This document shows, in pieces, positions 1-9,971 of a DNA stretch of 64,000 nucleotides; positions within the stretch are counted from its first letter, which is position 1, and each line of letters begins with the position of its first letter. Source of the stretch: Nymphalis io. Lineage: Eukaryota > Arthropoda > Insecta > Lepidoptera > Nymphalidae. Position numbers and translations under genes: made by a program. The stretch covers positions 12,710,001 to 12,774,000 of the forward strand of contig NC_065903.1 of NCBI RefSeq assembly GCF_905147045.1, given 5' to 3'. The notes below the pieces were generated by a model. The model was given only the letters and a program-made list of their open reading frames with translations, ran no database searches and had not been told where the DNA came from.

Positions 1-624
1 AGTAGGTAATAAAGAAAAATTTATAAGACCACGTCTACGAGGTCTTAATGGAATAAAGATCATCATCCGAAGCTGGTCAATCGTTTTCAAGTAAACGAAG
101 GCAGTCTTTTTCAATTTTCCATCACGTCCTGTAAAACTTCGCGTCGTATGATCTGAGTCACAAAAACAAACGGAACCCGGTTAGCGGCGTGGGAAAATTG
201 CAAGACGGTATCCTATTTCTGGATTGACGACTCGCGTCTCTCGACCGAATCGATCAATGTTATTAGTGTCCAATCATTTTATATTTTTCTGATGAAATGT
301 TACTCTTAAGGTTTGAACTAAAGTTTCATATCAATGCACTTTGAAAATTTTAACTTACAATATTTTTTTTTTTATTTTATGTTCATAGGTCTACAAAACA
401 AAATGACAATCAAAAAATTTAAATGATTACATTTCTCTTGATGTAGACACGACATGCGTTTTTGATTAAGTGCGAAAAAAGCGTCTAGTCTGTGACAGCA
501 ACAAAGACCTAAGCTTATAAGTTTTTTTTAATAGCTAAACAAATTAATCTATCGAAACAGTTTTTTTAAACTTTTTTTCAATGAATAATGGCATGAAGTA
601 GCATGTTAATATTTATATAAGTCT
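1..624. other. AT-rich noncoding DNA
   Basis: No ORF, RNA gene or recognisable repeat is visible. The sequence has homopolymer T and A runs typical of lepidopteran intergenic or intronic DNA. Confidence 0.5.
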
Positions 625-735
625 TACTGCTAGGCCAAGACCTCTTTACTTGAGAGGAGAGTTAGGATCTTATTCCACAACGCTGCTGTAATGCGGTTTA
701 GTGAGTTGCAGAATTTCATACGACACATACGTATG
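625..735 (-). repeat. Decayed SINE A copy, 3' part
   Basis: In minus orientation the stretch follows the SINE A 3' half: the remnant of the CTGCTGGGCTAAGGCC segment, then CTTATTCCACAACGCTGCTG, then a TGCGGTTTAGTGAG block and a GCAGAATTTC block. It is much more diverged than the copies at 6544 or 49805, so it is an old insertion. No target duplication remains. Confidence 0.55.
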
Positions 736-1080
736 TAGATTTTATCAAGATATAATATAAATATAATCTAAATTATAAGCCGGTAGCATTAAATTCAATT
801 TAATCTTGTAAAACGCCGACTCAAAAGTACATTTGAAGAAAGTATGTGTATTTAAACGACTAAGATCGTAATAGTATGTGAGAGTTTACTTGAATAATGT
901 AAATTTCAAGTTAATTTGATAAGTGGATGGTGAACACTCAGGCGGGATTTACACGGCGCTCTACACTACCTAAAAGCACTAGCATTTACTTCTTGAAACA
1001 TAGAACGAAGTTAAAAGATCTCTTCACGTAAAGATTTAATAACACGGCTACACGAACGCCGTCGGATAAACTTCTACATA

Positions 1081-1112
1081 TCACACACACACGCATATAC
1101 ACACACACAAAT
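1081..1112. repeat. Interrupted (CA)n tract
   Basis: Two CA runs are separated by a GCATATA interruption. It is a simple sequence repeat. Confidence 0.8.
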
Positions 1113-1147
1113 AGGGTACTAGTAATTTATTCATAAATGACATAAAT

Positions 1148-1184
1148 GACAAATGTCTAAGTTGAAATAACTTGGACATTTGTC
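1148..1184. other. Perfect-looking short hairpin
   Basis: Arms at 1148-1163 and 1169-1184 are inverted complements over 16 bp with a single T/C difference (a wobble pair in RNA) around a 5-nt loop. It belongs to no repeat family I recognise here. Too short for a typical pre-miRNA. Confidence 0.6.
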
Positions 1185-1235
1185 TGTGGACATCATCATG
1201 TTTTTTATTATAAATATGTTGTTATCAAACATATA

Positions 1236-1405
1236 TAGACAGAGGGGCATATGGGCCACCAGGTGGTGAGTGATCAACACAGCTCATAAACATTGTCACC
1301 TTAAGGCATATCAATGCAGGCAGGTCAATGCACCACTAACCTTAGGAACGAAGATGTTATGTCTCTTGTGCCTGCAGTTACACTGACTTCTCATCCATCT
1401 AACTC
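1236..1405 (-). repeat. Repeat B copy, diverged
   Basis: Antisense to the poly(A)-tailed orientation of repeat B. It retains GGGCCACCAGGTGGTGAG, the CACCACTAACCTTAGGAAC block and GATGTTATGTCTCTTGTGCC. The 5' end of the family consensus is missing. Old copy. Confidence 0.7.
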
Positions 1406-1714
1406 GTAAAGGTACTCGGTGAGGTAAATGACTAATGAGACTAACAGTTGTATTGTTGTCTTTCAATTATAAATTCAAAGTATAAAGTAAACATTTTTTT
1501 TTATTGGTGAGACAAAGATAATTTCAAAAGAAACGAGGAAAGAACAAAGTGAAAATTTGTTGTAAAGTTAATAATTACTTGTATTCGGTTCGGTGGTGCT
1601 CCCGAGGGTGTTTTCCTCTCGGCTTATAGCTGGCGTTTAGTTAACATTCCTGTTACATAGAACACGTTTGTAAACCGGCTCACTTACGCTTAATATGATA
1701 CAACAATCCTAAGT

Positions 1715-1795
1715 AGTGCTTTTTAGCGGTAGAATAAATGAGTGGGTGGTACCTACTCTGCCACCAAGAGCACAAAGCCCTCTCACCAAGGTATT
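1715..1795 (-). repeat. Repeat B fragment, 5' end
   Basis: Matches the terminal block of repeat B: GCGGTAGAATAAATGAGTGG, GTGGTACCTACTC, then GCACAAAGCCCT. It may belong to the same original insertion as the fragment at 1236, split by later change. Confidence 0.65.
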
Positions 1796-2117
1796 TCTGT
1801 CTGCCGTATCTAATTATAACAATTCGTACAAATCATTAAGACGATTTTAATTAAAATTGTAAATTAAGTCCATACTAACGCTGCAAATAAACGACATAGA
1901 ACTGGCGGTTACGGACTAATTACGTTTTAAATTGTTTCTTATTTTATACAAAACACTGTAAAACATTTAACAACATTTGTCTATCGACTAGCATATATTT
2001 ACATTTTCACTAAATTAATTTACTAACTGAAACAAATTTGTTCATTAGGAGTTCAGTTAATAAAGTTATAAGGAAATATATATTTTAGGTTCGGTTCAAT
2101 AAAAGCGTTTTTTTTAA
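1796..2117. other. AT-rich noncoding DNA
   Basis: Nothing identifiable on either strand. Confidence 0.5.
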
Positions 2118-2330
2118 TTAGATGGACGGGCAAATGGGCCTCCTGTTGGTAACTGGTCGCTACCACCCATAAGCATTGTCGCCGTAAGAATTATTAACTA
2201 CCCCTTACATCGCCTTCTTGGGAACTAAGATGTTATGTCCCTTGTGACTGAAGTTACACTGGCTCACTCACCTTTCATACCGGAACATAACATTACCAAG
2301 TATGGCTATTTAGTTATAAAAATATTATGG
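2118..2330 (-). repeat. Repeat B copy
   Basis: Contains GATGGACGGGCAAATGGGCC, CTTGGGAACTAAGATGTTAT, and GTTACACTGGCTCACTCACC in the order of the family on the antisense strand. It ends near CCAAGTATGGCT without the last block. Confidence 0.75.
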
Positions 2331-2394
2331 TAGGATTAGATTAAATACTTAATTGTACATGATTATGTTTCTAATTTATAATATATACATGTTC

Positions 2395-2585
2395 CCCTCC
2401 TCTTACAACCCGGGTTCCTTCAAGCGAAGCGTGAAGAGGCATTTTGCGGGCCGGCAAGGCTGGGGTTGCTAGTGCAGAACATTCTTCCCGACTGCACTGG
2501 CCGTCATTGCGTTTGGACTCTACTACCACTTACCATCGGGTGGAGTAGTCATTTGCCTTCCCAGCAAATATATAAAAAAATATAT
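2395..2585 (+). mobile_element. 3' end of an unidentified LINE
   Basis: A GC-richer block (GCGGGCCGGCAAGGCTGGGG, then CACTGGCCGTCATTGCGTTT) is followed by ACTACCACTTACCATCGGGT and an A-rich end. I recall this as a common lepidopteran LINE 3' tail. The ACTTACCATC motif is shared with the tail of repeat B. No coding part is present. Confidence 0.55.
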
Positions 2586-3234
2586 ATTTATGTATTAATA
2601 AATGAAAAAAAAGTTATAACAGGGATTGTTGTCGGTCCTTCTTAGTAGTATAATTTCGAATCGATTTATCTTATAAAGTGACGATTCAAGTGCTTGTTGT
2701 TCAAAAGAGCCAACTCGAGTAAAGTATTTCTTACTAAAAATACGCAAGTTCAAACAACTTTAAGCTAAGAGCAAAAGTAGTTACTGGGAAAATCTGCCGA
2801 GCTCCTAAGACCTTTACATTTTAACGTTGCATAACACACGCAACATAATCCTGTAGTTATATTTGTGTGAAAATGGTGCTATTTTTTTAAATTTAAATGC
2901 AATAAATTCTTATTTCAATGTTATCACGCTAAAAGCTTTTACAATACTTTAAATCTTCAGAAATATCTGCATAAAACAGTAAAATTACTGTAAAATACAT
3001 TTCACGCGGAGAATATAATAATTTTACTTTACATACATTAATCAACTTCAGAGAGCTATGTTAATTGTTATTTATTTTCGTTTTTACTTTATTTTTCGTA
3101 AAAAACGTAACCGATAGTTTGTGTAAATAAATACTGAGCGTTTAATATCATTCGTTCGTTGTGAACTACTGTCAGATTTTGGTCACGGTGGCCATTATTA
3201 AAATTTCTTGATAGAGAAACCGAATAAGTTCATA
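2586..3234. other. AT-rich noncoding DNA
   Basis: No ORF, tRNA or repeat recognised. Confidence 0.45.
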
Positions 3235-3302
3235 TTGACTCGACCGGGAGTTCGAATCCAGAGCCTTTGCAGCGTTATAACCTAGCCACTAGATGTACAA
3301 GG
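3235..3302 (-). repeat. tRNA-like SINE head (SINE D)
   Basis: On the minus strand the block reads CTAGTGGCTAGGTTATAA (A-box-like) and later GGATTCGAACTCCCGGTCG (B-box-like). A related block lies at about 35100-35180. There is no foldable cloverleaf, so it is a SINE remnant and not a tRNA gene. Confidence 0.4.
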
Positions 3303-3329
3303 CAGCAAAGTGTTGTCATATTTTATACT

Positions 3330-3440
3330 TATATTATAAATGCGTAAGTCTGTCTGTTTGTTATGTTTTTACAGCTAAACCTATGAACTCGTACGATAGT
3401 GGTTCATGATTTCGTACAATAATTATCTCTACATTTTTCT
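3330..3440 (+). repeat. Dispersed repeat C fragment
   Basis: The phrase 'TATATTATAAATGCGTAAGT CTGTCTGTTTGTTA', followed by a TTTTACAGCTAAACCTATGA block, is a widespread lepidopteran repeat opening. A related copy starts at 37840, and the reverse form ends near 16190. Confidence 0.5.
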
Positions 3441-3544
3441 AGTACTATTTAAGTTAAGTGTAATTTGCTTGTCATAATTAAACGCTGTATATGTTGAATA
3501 ACGAACTTCAATATTTCCTATTTAACAACGCTTTGTTAAATATA

Positions 3545-3990
3545 TGAAAGCAGTCCGCAGAGCGGCGAACTACAAAGTTAGAGCGGCTGTTGTTGGCACT
3601 TCACACAAAGGGCTCACCTGAGCTGTATGATCGCAGCGAGTTCACTCTGTGAGCAAGTATTTAGAAGATATTTCGGAACGATATTGACTATTAATACCGC
3701 ACGACTTTAAGTTATGCGGAATTTGGGCGCATGCGAAGTATTCTCAGGTTCTTGATAATATATGGACTATATTGGATTCTTGATAAAGTGGTCAGTCTGA
3801 GGAGATCTAATCCAGGATTGCGTTTCAAAAGTTGCATGTGGTTAGATGGATAAAGAGAGTAAAAAGAGAGTTTATTCATTAACCTTATAAATCTGTAATA
3901 TGGTAGAAGATGTGTATCATTTGATTGTGGAATGTAGTAAGAATAAAGCACAAAGGGAGTCGCTAATAGCAACATATAATGTTGATTGTA
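3545..3990 (+). pseudogene. Possible decayed LINE ORF2 C-terminus
   Basis: From 3898 one frame reads MVEDVYHLIVECSKNKAQRE, which resembles the H-x4-C end of the C-terminal cysteine/histidine motif in jockey-type LINE ORF2 proteins, where 'DVYHLLVEC' is common. Upstream frames are broken by stops, and no RT motif is visible. An ATT-rich end follows at 4000-4030. The similarity is by eye over about 15 residues, so this is tentative. Confidence 0.35.
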
Positions 3991-5244
3991 TCAACGTGAT
4001 AAAAATAATAATATTATTATAATTAATTAATAGGTAGTAGGTGTAATTAGCAAAAACTTCTTTATTAAATATGATTTATATTAATAATAATCTTTATTGA
4101 AATAGTTTTAGTACATACATTCAAAATAAGACTCGTATCTTAGGGGCCAGCGCCGTTCCATACAGATCACATTGTACATTAAATTACTGTGATATACGTG
4201 TAGACTTATAAATTTTGCTAGCATGTCGGTATATACAAGAAATAGTAAAGAAAAGTAAACAAAATGTAACAAACATTTGTATAAAAATGTTAATATATTC
4301 ACTTTGATATAACTCGCCTCTAGATGGTTAATTCTCCGTGAATATACCACACGGAGAGGACAACGTCTGCTGTGTTTTGCTCGTTTAATATAAAATATAA
4401 TGCGATTAAGCCGAAGGAGACAGTGTGAGTCTCCCTCTGTTTTGAAGACAATCATCAACACTACAAGACCTATATTAATTTACCTAGTGGTCTAGCAGAT
4501 TTTAATATCTTAGATTCCATGGTTGCATTGACGGCGCTTTGTTTGACATAAACTCTGTAGCTCTTTCCCCTAAGCCGTAGGATAAAGGATGACATTTATT
4601 TTATAGTAGATGTTTATCTAAATTGCATTGTAAATTAATTATGTTAGTCGTCAAAAAAGTAGCATAAATCTGAATCAAAAGTGACAAACGTACGCTATAT
4701 TTTCTCCGTCGAGTTTTTCGAGGACAAATCTTTCAGTAAACATCCTCATAACTCCTCACGTGTTTATCTCCTCTCTTGTTTTTGCACATTACTCTTTTTT
4801 ATTATACTTGTTACAATCATTCGAAGTCAACAACAATGTTAAACAACCCCATGGGCTTTACTAAATGTATTTATGTTATATACATTTTTTTATTACGGGT
4901 ATTTACTTGTTAATAATAATTTGTTTTAATAAATATTTTAAAATAGAAATTTACTAGTTTTTTTTTCAAATACGTACAATTTTTTAATAACTATTGGTCC
5001 GGTGTTATAATAAAACGTATAAAGAAAGTTTATCAGCGTTTTATTAATATTTTAATAAATAATCAGATATTTAAGCAAATATCTTAAAATAAAAAATAAA
5101 AATCTTATTTCAATTAGCTCTTAAGCCAATAAAATTTATATGAGTACTTCTAATATAATACCAATATGTAACAATTGTTTCTTGAAAAATTCTCTTCCAT
5201 TTCGTAAGAAAATGTTTGTAGGGCTTTTTTGTAGTTGTAAGCTG
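3991..5244. other. AT-rich noncoding DNA
   Basis: A 117-codon open frame on the minus strand (4108-4461) has no ATG start and no recognisable domain; I treat it as chance. The block 4315-4445 is less AT-rich and could be an old repeat that I do not recognise. Confidence 0.4.
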
Positions 5245-5545
5245 CTCCAGTGCCAGCTGATGGATACCTATGGCAGGATGTAATACAATACATGCAGGCT
5301 TACATCTTGTTGGTAGAGCTTATGCAAGTCCATATGGGTGGGCACCACCCACCCATCAATAATTAGTATTGTCGCACTCCGGTTTCAAGGGTAAATGAGC
5401 CAATACAACTACAGGCCAAGGTACATCTTCGTCCCCAAGGTTGGTGGTGCATTGGCGATGTAGAAAATATTTTATATTTCTTAGAGCGTCAAAGTATATG
5501 TGCGTGTCTAGGTAAGCACTTACCATCAGGTGGCTCATTAACACA
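5245..5545 (+). repeat. Repeat B copy, rearranged 5' end
   Basis: Poly(A)-tailed orientation: GGTAGAGCTTATGCAAGTC, GGCACCACCCACCCATCAAT, ACTCCGGTTTCAAGGG, TCCCCAAGGTTGGTGGTGCA, and CACTTACCATCAGGTGGC. Diverged, and the tail is replaced by unrelated A-rich DNA. Confidence 0.7.
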
Positions 5546-6530
5546 ACCGACAAAATTATAACAACAAAAAAATTATTTTATAAAAAAAAACAAAAAAACT
5601 TTGATAATATGCTCAGTACCATGGTCGATTTCGCCGAGTGCGAGAAGAATTATAAACCCAAATTAGGTATAAGAAATTATATACAAGACATACATAAATT
5701 TCCCATTTTCCTGCTGGTTGACTGGTTCACGAGAGAGAGACTGTTCACTCAATAAGTGCGTCTTTTGTCAGACTACGCAGTTTTATTGGTCAATAAAGTT
5801 TTTTGATTAAATAAATAGATTTCCGAGGCTCGGGAGTGTAATTCTGCTAACTTCCTAACTCCGAACTGGTAATGAGAATTCGTTGACAGAAAAACTCATA
5901 ACTTATTGTTACGACTCAAGATTGGAAATTGGGAGGTTGGAGTTTATAGCCTTATGAGTGAGCGGCAACGACGCAATCAATGTATATGTATGTTTATAAC
6001 ATCTTATATGTGCAAGCTAGTTTGTTACTGAAAGCTGTTTATTCAGAATAATTTCACAAATTCAATTTAATTTATTTGCTTTAAACATAATATATATGTG
6101 TAGTCACTAAATTTGTGAAATGCAAATACTTTAATTTAAATTAATTAATAAATTATAATAACTATTAAATTAAATATTAATAGGCATTACATTTTATTAC
6201 ATTACATTATAAAGCTATAGCTCACAATTCACATTTTGTCATTAAATTATAAACCAAGACATAATTATAATTGTTCTTTTAAAATCCACTTATAAAATTT
6301 ATAAATAAATATATTGGAAATTTATTGCAGGTATTCTTTTACAGCGTAAAAACATTTGTCAATTGACCGGTCGTATATTTTTTTCTTGAATCTTAAAAAA
6401 GGCAGATCTTTAAAATCGGAAGGAACCTATTACAATTTTTTTTTATTGTTTGTTTATACTTTGAGGTCCGGGTAGTGACTATGTAAATATCAAACAGCTT
6501 AATAAACTTGTACTATGTACATTACATTAC
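5546..6530. other. AT-rich noncoding DNA with ACATT clusters
   Basis: Short clusters of the pentamer ACATT occur at about 6187-6210 and 6516-6532, and again after the SINE at about 6881-6897. No gene is visible. Confidence 0.45.
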
Positions 6531-6856
6531 ATGTACACATTAAGCCGAGATAGCCCAGTGAAGAACGCGTGAATCTTAGCCGATGATCGTGGGTTCAAGC
6601 CCGGGCGAGCACCACTGCATTTTCATGTGCTTAATTTTTTTATTATATTTCATCTCGTGCTTGACGGTGAAGGAAAACATCGTGAGGAAACCTGCATGTG
6701 TCATATTTCACTGAAATTCTGCCACATGTGTATTCCACCAATCCGCATTGGAGCAGCGTGGTGAAATAAGCTCCAAACCTTCTCCTCAAAAAAGGGAGAG
6801 GAGGCCTTAGCCCAGCAGTGGGACAGTCACAGGCTGTTACTGTATGTACACATTAA
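6531..6856 (+). mobile_element. SINE A, full length, 13-bp TSD
   Basis: A tRNA-derived SINE. The head (GCCGAGATAGCCCAGTG; a B-box-like GGGTTCAAGCCC) supplies the pol III promoter. The body carries the family blocks CGTGAGGAAACCTGCATGTG and GGAGCAGCGTGGTGAAATAA, and the end is AGCCCAGCAGTGGGAC then CAGGCTGTTACTG. The element (6544-6843) lies between perfect direct repeats ATGTACACATTAA at 6531-6543 and 6844-6856, so the boundaries are certain. A few bases of the A-box region are lost relative to the copy at 29907. SINEs encode no protein and depend on a LINE reverse transcriptase. Confidence 0.9.
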
Positions 6857-7559
6857 AGGAATTTTAATGCGACGAAAAATTACATTACATTACATTTTAT
6901 ATAAACTAAATTGCGGGCGTTTCTCGCTTAAAATAGTACATCCTTATATTGTGACCACTCGCGTGGTGGCGAAGAGCCACGATTACGACCGTGTGTCGCC
7001 TCTTAATCTACATTTTAAATAAGCTAACTTTTTAATTTAAATTCAGACGTTATTTTTATTTAAATATAAGAGGTAATTAACATTATGTTCGTTTCTATCA
7101 GAGATTCGACAGGTTAGCAGTACTCGTGTCGTAGATGTGATTATTTCAGACTATGAAAAGATTTAGAAGAAGATAGAACATAGATAGATAGATACAAGAG
7201 TAGAACGATTGATGCAAAGGATAAATGATTTTTCTTTCTTTCAGACGTAATTTCGGAAAAAACAAGGAAACACATCTTACCCCATTAAACGTTGTAATTT
7301 ATTAATTACCAGCGTTGGCGTAACACATGCTGAGTCAGAGCCTTGTCATGACAGGGGAAACATTAACATGTTTCATTTTTAAAATCTTTTATATACTTGT
7401 TGTTGGTGTATAAATGAATTTACGTACATTCATACATCCTGAATGAAAATAAAAAACACCAAGCTCCTTTATCATTTATCTTGTAAATTATAATTAAACA
7501 CATAAAGCAAACGTTAGCTTCAAACTTATCTATTGATAAATGTAATTGTGTATATTGAA

Positions 7560-7780
7560 TATTGCTCGCGGATCATGTAGTACGATCATGAGTGTGTACG
7601 TGCTGTAACGAGGCCCGCAGGCGGCATCAACGTCAGTTACGAAGTTCGTAGCGTAGTACTGCTGTAACTTCTACATGTTCTTAAGAAACATGTTTCGCAC
7701 AAAACATCAAAGGAACGCGTAACTCCCGTGCGAAGTTTGAACGTACCTGTTCCGGCACTATTCGTGGTAGGAAAATAAAA
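7560..7780. other. CpG-richer island, unexplained
   Basis: CpG-containing unique sequence in AT-rich surroundings, with a near-palindrome at 7673-7693 centred on CTTAAG. A 67-codon open frame on the minus strand spans part of it but has no known domain. Candidate regulatory DNA or exon. Confidence 0.25.
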
Positions 7781-8194
7781 GTATAATTCGTGGCTAAGTC
7801 CCGCCGTATACAAACGTACGTATATTAAAGTATTGCTCATTCAACCAGGGTCTTATCAGATAAAACGAATGTGTATCTGTCACCATATGATAACAATCGT
7901 CAAGAAATTCGGAAAAGGTATCTAACCTTTTTTTCAAAAGATAACATTACAATCTATATAAAATTTAATTTACAAAATCCAATTGGAAATCAAGTAATTC
8001 CTATAGTATATATGGTAATAATTTACGCTTATTTATGCGTATAACATATATAAGCAAATTTTAATAAAAAAACTACTGTAATGTTGCCATCGATATGAAA
8101 GGACGGCACCTCAGCTGGAATTCAATACATTTTTCCTCATTCTGTGTAAGTATATTGCTACGTGTATCCGTGAAATATAATAACGTAACTTGAC

Positions 8195-8315
8195 AACTCT
8201 GACGAGTGATTCGTCTAACATTCACGCATTTCATCGTGGTCTCATCGATCACAGCCGTCCCCGCGCCGCGTGTGGTCTCGTGGAGTAATCATATACTTAT
8301 CCACGATGACGTATA
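8195..8315. other. CpG-rich island, unexplained
   Basis: A short block including CCGTCCCCGCGCCGCG, strikingly GC-rich for this window. It has no repeat features and no convincing ORF. Candidate promoter or enhancer. Confidence 0.25.
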
Positions 8316-8711
8316 TTATATAAATTTTAACGATAAGTAATGGATTTAGATGTATTACGTACTTTAAGAATTGCTTTTCATTTTATTTGAGCGTCAAAAG
8401 TAGGTAAGATAAGAAAATATATACATTACAATATCGTATGTAGCAGAATATCAACCAAGTTGATTTTCTTCACCGCCGCATTAAATGAGTTATAAACACA
8501 ATGGTCCTATTAACTAACCTTAGGATAAACAGTTCTTTTAAGTAAAAATTAAGAGTGCGCACGGATAATATGCTAATTTGAATTTTTTTGATATGCAAAT
8601 TAATTTTTTTGAGCATTCAGTATTACACAGATATGTACCTATATACTGTTTGTGTTTAATTACACACGTAGACAAGCAAAGAACGAACCGACCATCGACA
8701 CATTTCTTCGA

Positions 8712-8853
8712 CACCGACACATTGACATCGTCACATTGACATCGTCACATTGACATTGTCACATTGACATCGCCACATTGACATCGTCACATTGACATCG
8801 TCACATTGACATCGTCACATTGACATCGACACATTGACATCGACACATTGATA
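8712..8853. repeat. 14-bp minisatellite, about 10 units
   Basis: The unit CACATTGACATCGT recurs at exactly 14-bp spacing from 8718 to 8844. Single-base variants (ATTGT, CGCC, CGAC) distinguish units. The array is flanked by degenerate units at 8705-8717. Confidence 0.95.
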
Positions 8854-9237
8854 TCAAAATATTGAAGTTGACTTTTAAATAGGACGTGATACGTAAATGC
8901 ATTGTCCAGCAACGAAAAAGATTGTTGTTGTCCGGAATTACTTGATTCCTAGAGGTCATTATTTTTGATGTGGAAACAAGATTCGTTAATCTAAAATTAA
9001 ATTAAATTCGTTATAATTTTGCCGTGAACTATAAAAGTAAAAAATGCCTGTTAAACTTGCAATTAAATATTTGTGAAGTGCAATGGAGATATTATTAAAA
9101 GCCTAACACGTGAGTATTCCTAATTAACTTGTGACTAGTCATCAAGCAATTTAAAAAAACTACCTCATTTGATTGACTAAGTCAGTCTCTTCCAGTGCTA
9201 GACAAAAATCGTTAGACGTAACAAGGAATTCTTGTCA
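8854..9237. other. AT-rich noncoding DNA, LINE integration site
   Basis: No gene. This DNA is the pre-integration flank of the LINE that begins after 9251. Confidence 0.6.
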
Positions 9238-9251
9238 GGCCTGGGAGTAAA

Positions 9252-9971
9252 GGGGTGCATGTCAGTCACCTCCACGTGGTGCACCCTGGGCAACGGGGTC
9301 GACAAGTAATCCGATGTTTTCTCGGAGTGCCTGTCGACCGCGGCTGAGACTGACGCGACGGTAATGCCACGGGCCGTTCCTGGTACTTTTCTGTTCAGCA
9401 GACTGGACTGTGCGAGCGGCTTTGTGGCAAATTGAAGGTGGAAGGAAGAAGCTCTCTGCTTTCTTTCTTTGTTTTGTTTTGTTCTTCTTCCGTTTTGTTT
9501 CGTTTCGTTTTCTTTTCTTCTGTCTCATTTTTTTATTAATTTTGTTTTGTTTTATTTTCTTGTTTTATTTACTTTACTTCTTTCATTTATTTATTTATTG
9601 AAGGTTACTCCCAATGGTGGAGTCAGTCGAGTTAGAGTTGGTCTCCGGGGTCTTTTTGGGCTGCCGGAGAAAGGAGGTGGGAGAGGCGGGTTCGCCCAGT
9701 GTCGGTATCGATGCTGGGTGGACAGACTAAAAGGTCACCGCCTCTCAAACTCGTTTCCCCATCCGGGTGTTGTGGACATGTCTCGCAGCCCGTGGTGGGA
9801 CCGAGGGCCTTGCCTTAACCGGCTGGGCCAAGAGGAGACAACCTCAATAAAAAACATTAGTTTGTAGATCCCGTGATACCACCCGACCTCACGGTGTATA
9901 TAGGGTTACCAAGGTACAGGGGGCTCTGCCTTGGTGGACTTTTTATTTCCCCCATACTCGTGGGATTAATT
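9252..9971 (+). promoter_or_regulatory. LINE 5' UTR with pyrimidine-rich tract
   Basis: The leader runs from the end of the TSD to the first in-frame ATG of ORF1. It contains a strongly T-rich, TTTTG/TTTC-rich segment at about 9455-9600, unlike the GC-rich rest of the element. LINEs of this kind carry an internal promoter in this region by family knowledge; no specific promoter motif was identified. Open frames here on either strand start at GTG/TTG or lack domains and are not called. Confidence 0.65.

Larger units (their letters stand above)
6857..8711. other. Noncoding DNA with two GC-richer islands
   Basis: No gene recognised. The two islands (7560-7780 and 8195-8315) are listed separately; the rest is AT-rich. 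Confidence 0.45.

Noticed and set aside
4108..4461. 117-codon minus-strand ORF
   Set aside because: It begins at GTG, is rich in residues encoded by AT-rich codons and has no recognisable domain.
6544..6615. tRNA gene in the head of SINE A
   Set aside because: A and B boxes are present, but the sequence does not fold into a cloverleaf and recurs at many sites with the SINE body.
8712..8853. CRISPR-like array
   Set aside because: Units are 14 bp with no unique spacers; this is a eukaryotic minisatellite.
9410..9867. Phe/Leu-rich ORFs in the LINE leader
   Set aside because: They translate the T-rich tract of the 5' UTR; there is no suitable start or domain.
9873..9971. Upstream extension of LINE ORF1 to 9873
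   Set aside because: The extension starts at GTG. The first ATG in frame is 9972, in a good context, so the CDS is called from there.
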